A stretch of DNA of 64,000 bases from assembly GCF_000518725.1 (NCBI RefSeq), contig NZ_KI912486.1, forward strand, positions 188,916-252,915, given 5' to 3'. The notes under the pieces are model-generated. The model did no database searches and was not told the DNA's origin. It was given only the letters and a program-made list of their open reading frames with translations. The DNA is from Mesoplasma seiffertii ATCC 49495 (GTDB lineage: Bacteria; Bacillota_I; Bacilli_A; Mycoplasmatales; Mycoplasmataceae). Shown piece after piece: positions 59,172 through 64,000 of the stretch. Position 1 is the stretch's first letter. The number at the start of each line of letters is the position of its first letter. Made by a program: the position numbers and the translations under genes.

Positions 59172-59579
59172 TGGTGGAGATGGCGGGAATCGAACCCGCG
59201 TCCAAAATACTTCACCATGCAACGTCTACAGTTTAGTCATGTTTTCTAACTCGACAGTGTTACTAAAACTAACAAAAGTTAAGCACGTCGTTCGTAATTA
59301 ATTTCAAAGTTATTTATTACGATGATAACTTCTATCAAACTTGGGTAATACATATAACATATAAAGCTTGAAATATAGTTATATGTTGAATGCTTTCAGT
59401 TCTAAGACTTATTAAGCAGCAAAGTTTGCTGCTCCAGCAAATTCATTATTGAACATAAATGCTGGCATTTCAAAATTTTCTTCGTTTTTGTTTGCATTTT
59501 ATCAAACCTAGAAGTAGTATGGTCTACCAGACCACTGCAGTTGCATGGCGGCATATCCTGTCGAAACCGGGACATCCCC
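59172..59579 (-). ncRNA. ssrA: Transfer-messenger RNA (tmRNA)
   Basis: The 408-nt RNA begins at 59579 with GGGGATGTCCCGGTTTCGAC and ends at 59172 with a T-arm (CGCGGGTTCGATTCCCGC) and CATCTCCACCA. The acceptor stem pairs GGGGATG with CATCTCC, allowing one G-U, and CCA is encoded. The tag reading frame runs from 59495 to 59415, starts ANKNEENF, ends GAANFAA and is followed by TAA TAA: 27 residues, long as in other mollicutes. It rescues stalled ribosomes together with SmpB and RNase R. It is one piece and not permuted. Confidence 0.97.
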
Positions 59580-59587
59580 ATATAAAA

Positions 59588-59593
59588 ATTATA
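59588..59593 (-). promoter_or_regulatory. -10 box of ssrA
   Basis: TATAAT on the minus strand, with its downstream edge 8 nt before the mature 5' end of tmRNA. No clear -35 box is visible. Confidence 0.55.
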
Positions 59594-59657
59594 TCTCTAA
59601 AACCCAAATAAACTTTAAGGATTTGCTAAAATAATATACAAGTGAGGAAAAAAAAGA

Positions 59658-60224
59658 ATGAAACAAATTTATAATGCCGGAAGTATGTTTAACGAAGCCC
59701 AAGTAAATCAACGTAAGTTAGAAGGGAAAAACTTGCGACAAGCCTTTCCTAATTTTACTATTTCAAACCCAATTGATTTTGATACAAATTTAGGTAATTG
59801 TCCAACACCTTTAGAAATTTGAGATGCTGATTACAAGTGTGTACGAGATTCACAATATATCATCTTTGAATTAGATAGTCTTGATCACGGAATGATTATG
59901 GAATTTGCCTTAGCAATAGAGCAAGCAAAAACTACTCAATTGGATAAAGTTTTAATTCCTGTGATTTCAGATTTTCGCTATCACCAAAAGTCATCAACAA
60001 AACAATTAAACGAATTTTCAATTAATCATTTTGTTTTTGGAGCTATTTTTGATACTCAGTTAAATCAAGAAAACCGTATTTGATTAGCTAAATCTCATAA
60101 TCAAGCAATTGAAATGATTCAAAATAATGAGGATTTTATCAGTACTAATGACAACCAATACTTAAATAAAAATAAAGCGTTAGATTGTAAATTTATTTAT
60201 GCTGATGGTTCAATGTACTTCTAA
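59658..60224 (+). CDS. Nucleoside 2-deoxyribosyltransferase-like protein
   Basis: A 188-residue protein. The N-terminus IYNAGSMFNEAQVNQRKLEGKNLRQAFP matches the family start (YlAGPlFxxaqxxxxxxLxxxLr), and DADYKCVRDSQYIIFELDSLDHGMIMEFALAIEQ matches the region with the conserved Asp and catalytic Glu (D..GT..ELGYA). Such enzymes exchange bases between deoxynucleosides, giving a salvage route to dNTP precursors, and are known in mollicutes. The catalytic Glu is taken as the one in MEFALA. One UGA Trp occurs at 60081. ATG 59658 follows GTGAGGAA. It is divergent from tmRNA. Confidence 0.8.
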
Positions 60225-60362
60225 AATTGCAAAACTTTAGTACTCAAGATAAAAATTAAATTCACTAAAACTTATAAAATAACTAAGGTTTTATTTGCTT
60301 GTTAACAGGTTAGAAGTTGATTAGCCCACAAGTGTTCTAATTCTATTTTTACTTTGTAAGTA
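60225..60362. other. Intergenic region before the candidate small RNA
   Basis: About 138 AT-rich bases without a gene. TTAGAA (about 60309) and TTCTAA (about 60334) could form a weak stem around GATTAGCCCACAAG. No T-run follows. Nothing else is recognised. Confidence 0.3.
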
Positions 60363-60390
60363 TTTACTTTTAAAATTGAAGATGTAAAAT
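60363..60390 (+). promoter_or_regulatory. Candidate promoter of the small RNA
   Basis: TTTACT (60363-60368), a 16-nt spacer, and TAAAAT (60385-60390), placing a start near 60398. Confidence 0.35.
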
Positions 60391-60397
60391 ATAAGTA

Positions 60398-60494
60398 ATC
60401 GCAAGAGGAAGACTACGCATTCACTGGAATGAAGAGATTTAGTAGATCCGTCTACAATCTAACTCGGAAAAGACACCAAGGTGTCTTTTTTTGT
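60398..60494 (+). ncRNA. Candidate structured small RNA with intrinsic terminator
   Basis: A GC-richer island of about 95 nt between a plausible promoter and a perfect terminator (AAAAGACACC/GGTGTCTTTT, 60468-60489, then T). Inside it CATTC/GAATG forms one hairpin (about 60418-60431), and AGATT/AATCT encloses GTAGA-TCCG-TCTAC (about 60434-60460). GAG near 60404 and CTC near 60463 may close the whole. I could not match it to tmRNA, SRP RNA, 6S, RNase P, M-box or another known riboswitch. It may be an independent RNA or a terminated leader of mgtE, whose start is 245 nt further on. Confidence 0.5.
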
Positions 60495-60738
60495 TCTAAA
60501 ATAATTTCGTGGAAAGGTGTCAGCATTAAAATAATAAATGAAATTAATAAAGAACAAGAAATAAAAGAAGGTCAAAAGTTTGTGATTATTTTTCCAGTTT
60601 AAATTAAATAGTTTTTTCTTATTTTTTTCTGTTTAATAAGCTTTTGTTTTATTTAGATTATCGTTATTCACTAAGTAACTTTGGTATACTTTTTGATAAA
60701 ATAATATTATATGTAAAATAGGTAAATAGGAGAATTAA
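60495..60738. other. Gap between the small RNA and mgtE
   Basis: About 244 nt, mostly AT-rich. The frame from 60495 to a TAA at 60600 encodes a peptide-like stretch ending KEQEIKEGQKFVIIFPV, with an AAAGG near 60513 but no ATG/GTG/TTG start in frame at a fitting distance. It could be a gene remnant. No terminator or RNA is seen. The end includes the mgtE leader. Confidence 0.25.
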
Positions 60739-62148
60739 ATGTTAAATATTTCGGAACTCGAAAAACTCTTAATTGAGGCTAGTGAATCAAAAAACATTAA
60801 GCAAGTAAGAGAAATTTCTAAACAGTGTCAATATGTTGATTTTGCTGAGGCCTTAGAACAAACTGATGAAAAAGTAGTTTTAAGAATTTTTCGTATGCTT
60901 GAAGTAGAACAGGCAGCTGAAATTTTTACTTATCTTTCTTCAGAACATCAAGAATTTATTATTAACTCATTTACGTCAGCTGAAGTTCAAGAGATTGTTG
61001 ATGAATTGTATACTGACGATATTATTGATGTTATTGATGATATGCCAGCTCAAGTAGTTAAAAAAGTTTTAAAAGCTGCAACAAAAGAACAACGTAAAGA
61101 AATCAATAGTATTTTAAAGTATGAAGAAGAAACTGCTGGAGGAATAATGTCAGTTAACTTCACAGAGTTAAAAGCTGATGATACAGTTGAAAAAGCAATT
61201 AAAATTATTCGTCGTCGTCATGAAGACTTTGATGAAATTGATGATTTATATGTTACAGATAGTAATGGAAAACTTGTTGGGCACATTGAAATTAAGGACT
61301 TAATTTTAAATCAACCAACTCAAAAAATGGAAGAAATTATGAACTCGAAAATAGTTTCAGTGCCTAGTGAACTTGATCAAGAAGAAGTAGGAATCATTTT
61401 TAAACGTTATGATCTTAATACATTACCAGTTGTTGATAAACAACAACATTTAATTGGAATTATTACAGTTGATGATGTTATTGATGTTTTAGTTGAAGAA
61501 GCGACTGAGGATTTACAAAAGTTTGCTGGAATTAATGATGCTGAGTCAGATTATTTTGAAACTGGAATTTTTAAAATGTTTAAATCTCGTTCAATTTGAT
61601 TAATAGCAATGTTAATTTTGGGAACAATTACTCAAATCTTATTAGTAGTATTTTTCAATATTTATAGTAGTCAAGATGGCACACAAAGTAGTAGTGATCA
61701 ATTGTTATTGTTATTAGTACCAATGTTGTTAATTGTGGCAGGGATTGCGGGAAGTAGTGGTAATCAATCAGCATTAATGATGGTTCGGTCATTGTCATTA
61801 CGTCAAATTCATAAAAAAGAAGTTAAAGAGATTATTTTAAAAGAGTTTACGGTCTCAATTTTAATCACAATGCCGTTAGTAGTAATAAATATTGTTCGAC
61901 TGATTTTAATATATTTAGTGCAATATAATGGTCATTTAGCAGATTCAAATATTTGAATTGCCATTGGAACAAGTTCTTTGGGGTTAATTTTAAGTTTAGT
62001 ATTTGCCAATATTTTAGGATGTATGTTACCGTTATTAGCAAAAACATTCAAATTAGATCCAACTTTAGCGTCATCACCATTAGTAACAACTTTAGTAGAT
62101 ATTGCAGCTGTAGGAATCTTTTTAGGTGTTGGAACTGCGTTTTTATAA
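60739..62148 (+). CDS. mgtE: Magnesium transporter MgtE
   Basis: A 469-residue Mg2+ channel. Domains in order are the superhelical MgtE N domain (about 20-125, with LRIFRMLEVEQAAEIFTYLS and ELYTDDIIDVIDDMPAQVVKKVL), a linker with EEETAGGIMSVNF, a CBS pair (about 140-265, DDLYVTDSNGKLVGHIEIKDLI and TLPVVDKQQHLIGIITVDDVIDVL), and five membrane helices (about 290-469) with the conserved GIAGSSGNQSALMMVRSL. High Mg closes the CBS/N domains and the pore. Two UGA Trp codons occur. ATG 60739 follows AATAGGAG. trmB follows 14 nt later. Confidence 0.96.
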
Positions 62149-62162
62149 AATAAGGGAGAAAT

Positions 62163-62825
62163 ATGAGATTACGAAATAAACCATGAACTGATGAATTTTT
62201 AGTTACCAATCAAAAATATTTGATAAGTTGAAATAGACCAGCAAAAATTGTTTTTAATAAAGAGTTTAAGAATGATGCACCCGTTTATTTAGAAATTGGT
62301 TGTGGTAAAGGAAATTTTATTACTCAACACGCGTTATTAAATCCATCAATTAATTTTATTGGTATGGAAAAAGAAAAAACTGTTGTAGGAGTAGCACTTA
62401 AAAAAACTTTAGCAACGTTTGAAAATAAACCATTAAATAACTTAAAATATTTCAATGATTTTGCTGAAGATTTAAGTGACATGTTTGAAGATAATTCAAT
62501 TGATCAAATCTTTTTGAATTTCTCAGATCCTTGACCTAAGTCACGTCATGCAAAGAAACGATTAACTTATGTAAAGTTTCTAGATATTTATTCAAAAATA
62601 TTAAAGCCTAATGGTGAACTACACTTTAAAACTGATAATGATGGTTTGTTTGCATCAACACTAGAAAATTTAGAGTTGACAGATAAATGAGAAATCATCA
62701 GCCAAACAACTGATTTGTACAATGATGAGGAATTGCTAAAAAATAATATTCCAACAGAATATGAAACTAAATTTCATAATTTAGGTAAAAATATCAATAA
62801 ACTTATTATAAGAAATGTTAAATAG
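62163..62825 (+). CDS. trmB: tRNA (guanine-N7-)-methyltransferase
   Basis: A 220-residue SAM-dependent enzyme that makes m7G46 in tRNA. It has MRLRNKPWTDEFL at the N-terminus, the SAM-binding [12 protein letters not shown], the catalytic and tRNA-binding [18 protein letters not shown], and [17 protein letters not shown] near the C-terminus. Five UGA Trp codons occur. ATG 62163 follows AAGGGAG. It is in an operon with mgtE, and its stop codon lies within the following terminator. Confidence 0.96.
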
Positions 62826-62845
62826 GAGGATTCCTATTTTTTTAT
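62819..62845 (+). terminator. Terminator of mgtE-trmB
   Basis: Stem AATAGGA/TCCTATT overlapping the trmB stop, followed by T7. Confidence 0.8.
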
Positions 62846-62921
62846 TTTTGGGTCTTTAAGCAATAAAAAATTGCTTTAGTGATAAGATAAAAGAGTAGAG
62901 TATTTAAAAAATTACTTTACA

Positions 62922-62949
62922 TTGACATATTAATATCATTCTTGAATGA
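62922..62949 (+). promoter_or_regulatory. Promoter/operator region of the Cys-rich gene
   Basis: A perfect TTGACA -35 box (62922-62927) leads directly into two palindromes: ATATTAATAT (62927-62936) and TCATTC-TT-GAATGA (62936-62949). The second ends at the GAGGAGG ribosome binding site. A standard -10 box is not evident. The layout suits metal-responsive repression, which is inference. Confidence 0.4.
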
Positions 62950-62964
62950 GGAGGAAAATATATT

Positions 62965-63126
62965 ATGACAAAAGACTTAAATTGTACATGTGGTGACAAC
63001 AAAACTACAAAATCTAATTGCGCTGAAAGTAAAACTGAATGTGCTAGTTGTGATTGCAAGTGTGCTAATTCATGTGATACATGCGCAAATTGTAACTGTA
63101 CTTGTCAAAAAAGCTGTCAAGCATAA
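62965..63126 (+). CDS. Metallothionein-like Cys-rich small protein
   Basis: A 53-residue protein with 13 cysteines (positions 7, 9, 19, 26, 29, 31, 33, 37, 40, 43, 45, 47, 51), arranged mostly as CxC and CxxC: CTC near the start, then CASCDCKC, CDTCANCNCTC and a final C. There is no Trp, Tyr, Phe or His and few hydrophobic residues, so it cannot form a normal hydrophobic core and probably folds around metal. The strong GAGGAGG ribosome binding site lies 8-14 nt before ATG 62965. It is monocistronic, with its own terminator. By analogy with metallothioneins it would bind Zn, Cu or Cd, but I know no family member to anchor this. Confidence 0.75.
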   Translation: MTKDLNCTCGDNKTTKSNCAESKTECASCDCKCANSCDTCANCNCTCQKSCQA

Positions 63127-63134
63127 TATAAAAT

Positions 63135-63166
63135 ACAAAAGGGTTTTAAACCCTTTTTGTTTTTTT
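63135..63166 (+). terminator. Terminator of the Cys-rich gene
   Basis: Stem AAAAGGG/CCCTTTT with an AT-rich loop that can extend the stem, then a T-run. Confidence 0.8.
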
Positions 63167-63360
63167 CAAACAATTAATTAAAATGGAAATTCTTTTTTTG
63201 AAATTAGAATAATAATTAGTATGAAGACAGAAAAATGTGTTATTTTTAGCGTTTTCCCCATTTCAACATTAGAAATTTAAAAAGAAAAAACGGAATTTTT
63301 TATTATAAGAAAAATTTTCCCCTTTTTAATTAAGAAAACTATATACTAAAAATAACTTAA
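63167..63360. other. AT-rich upstream region of the riboswitch
   Basis: About 190 nt without a gene. TATACT at 63342-63347 is a plausible -10 box for the riboswitch transcript; the -35 region is poor (TTTTCC-like). The run TTTTCCCC occurs twice (about 63252 and 63316). Nothing else is recognised. Confidence 0.35.
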
Positions 63361-63364
63361 TATG

Positions 63365-63474
63365 AGAAAACTTACATAGGGTAGCAAATGGGCTACTGAC
63401 TCCACCCCTTGCCAAAGAAGGGACTGTAAGTATGAACTTATAAGTTTTCTGTCTAACAACAGAAAACTTTTTTG
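63365..63474 (+). promoter_or_regulatory. Purine-class riboswitch resembling 2'-deoxyguanosine variants, transcriptional OFF switch
   Basis: P1 is ACTTACA/TGTAAGT (63370-63376, 63425-63431). P2 is GTAGC/GCTAC (63381-63385, 63392-63396) with loop AAATGG. P3 is CCCTT/AAGGG (63406-63410, 63418-63422) with loop GCCAAAG. TGG of L2 can kiss CCA of L3. J2/3 is TGACTCCA, and C63424 precedes P1', the position that selects guanine-type ligands. The P2/J2-3 sequence closely follows the Mesoplasma florum 2'-dG riboswitch as I remember it. AGAAAACTTA (63365-63374) is fully complementary to TAAGTTTTCT (63441-63450), giving an antiterminator that excludes P1 and the terminator. Confidence 0.85.
63442..63474 (+). 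terminator. Riboswitch-controlled terminator
   Basis: Stem AAGTTTTCTGT/ACAGAAAACTT (63442-63452, 63459-63469) with a T-run. The 5' strand overlaps the antiterminator partner. Confidence 0.85.
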
Positions 63475-63517
63475 CGAAAAACCCTTTGTTTTCTTTGAAA
63501 GGATGAAAGGGAAATAT

Positions 63518-64000
63518 ATGAAAAAACTTATGCTATCTTTATACACAGCTTCGGCGATTGCTGTGACGTCTACTAGTGTGATTTCGTGTATACCAGCAAG
63601 TTATGCAAAAGGACCTGTTGGACAAAGAGTCTTATTAGTAACAGATGGTGGAAATGTAAGCGATAAATCCTTCAATGAAGGATCATATAATGCAATCAAA
63701 AAATATGCTAGAGAATTAGACGAATGAAATGATATTCAAGACATTTCATACGATGGTACTGGTAATTATGTTGAAGCATCAGAACATACAGCTTCAGGTT
63801 TAATCAGTGGTTACAAAATGGCTACTTTTAAACAAGCAGACGCAATGGTATTGTCAGGATTCATTCATGTCGGAACAATTGAAGTAGCTTCAAAATTAAT
63901 GGAAGATAAAAGTATTATTTTAGCTGATGGAATAGCAGATTATTCTGATGGTAAAAATCAAAATGTTATTAGTATTAGTTTTAATTCGGAATTAGCTGGA
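63518..64000 (+). CDS. BMP/PnrA-family nucleoside-binding lipoprotein (partial, runs off window)
   Basis: The first 161 residues of an ABC-transporter substrate-binding lipoprotein. MKKLMLSLYTASAIAVTSTSVISC is a lipoprotein signal with Cys24 as the lipid site. VLLVTDGGNVSDKSFNEGSYNAIKKY and GFIHVGTIEVASKLMEDKSIILADG are typical of the BMP/Med/PnrA family, which binds purine nucleosides. Of two in-frame ATGs (63503, 63518), the second has AAAGGG 5 nt upstream and gives a normal signal peptide. The riboswitch just upstream predicts repression when (deoxy)guanosine or guanine is plentiful. One UGA Trp is at 63724. Confidence 0.9.

Noticed and set aside
59172-59579. Two-piece (permuted) tmRNA
   Set aside because: The 5' and 3' acceptor strands lie at opposite ends of one continuous 408-nt RNA with encoded CCA, which is the standard form.
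60398-60494. M-box magnesium riboswitch for mgtE
   Set aside because: The element is too short, lacks the M-box conserved segments and ends 245 nt before mgtE with its own terminator.
62990-63181. A 63-codon plus-strand frame over the Cys-rich gene
   Set aside because: It starts inside the Cys-rich gene without a ribosome binding site and runs through the terminator; the frame from 62965 has the strong ribosome binding site and the regular Cys pattern.

Overview
This window comes from the chromosome of a mollicute that reads UGA as tryptophan (genetic code 4). TGA lies in frame at conserved Trp positions in nearly every long gene (rpoB, rpoC, secA, uvrA, the PTS genes), base composition is very AT-rich, and many genes use strong AAGGAG-type ribosome binding sites. 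A complete F1Fo ATP synthase, two sugar PTS permeases, HPr kinase, 2'-deoxyguanosine-type riboswitch architecture, a 27-residue tmRNA tag and an rpoB with the asparagine linked to natural rifampicin insensitivity in Spiroplasma all point to the Entomoplasmatales (Mesoplasma/Entomoplasma/Spiroplasma group). The exact genus cannot be fixed from this sequence alone.

Layout. 1-11 kb: a membrane protein cut by the window edge, then rplJ-rplL behind an L10-type autoregulatory leader, a degenerate Fic-like protein with a C-terminal winged helix, and rpoB-rpoC. 11-19 kb: an aquaporin/glycerol-facilitator-like channel, a PAP2 phosphatase, a rhodanese, then a beta-glucoside module made of an RpiR regulator, a PTS permease with unusual IIA-IIB-IIC order and a coiled-coil tail, a GH1 6-phospho-beta-glucosidase and a HAD phosphatase. 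19-29 kb: rpiB-glyA, upp, and the ATP synthase operon atpI-B-E-F-H-A-G-D-C with a shortened epsilon subunit. 29-35 kb: nucleoside catabolism (deoC and phosphohexo/pentomutase on the minus strand, deoA on plus, deoD on minus), an azoreductase-like flavoprotein and a multi-span membrane protein. 35-47 kb: a stand-alone 5'-3' exonuclease, a YigZ-family protein, secA, uvrB-uvrA, folC with a folate-type ECF S component, and a small S1-domain protein. 47-53 kb: hprK, lgt1, trxB, lgt2, whiA and a small XRE regulator in one tight run. 53-59 kb: secG-rnr-smpB, two small membrane proteins and a glucose-type PTS IICB with a histone-H1-like Lys/Ala/Pro tail. 59-64 kb: tmRNA (minus strand), a deoxyribosyltransferase-like gene, a candidate small RNA with its own terminator, mgtE, trmB, a 53-residue protein with 13 cysteines that looks like a metallothionein, and a purine/2'-dG-class riboswitch controlling a nucleoside-binding lipoprotein that runs off the window end.

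How the genes work together. Energy comes from PTS sugar uptake (two permeases, with HPr kinase as regulator) and glycolysis, with the ATP synthase maintaining the proton gradient. Nucleic acid precursors are scavenged: a riboswitch-controlled nucleoside-binding lipoprotein, deoA/deoD/deoC/mutase to split nucleosides and feed sugar phosphate to glycolysis, upp for uracil and a deoxyribosyltransferase for base exchange. Folate is imported (FolT-like) and trapped (FolC), then used by GlyA. SmpB, tmRNA and RNase R form the ribosome rescue and decay pathway. The least expected items are the Cys-rich protein with palindromes upstream, the riboswitch, the H1-like tail on a PTS permease, the tandem Lgt pair in which one copy lacks the usual His, the degenerate Fic protein and the unidentified small RNA.
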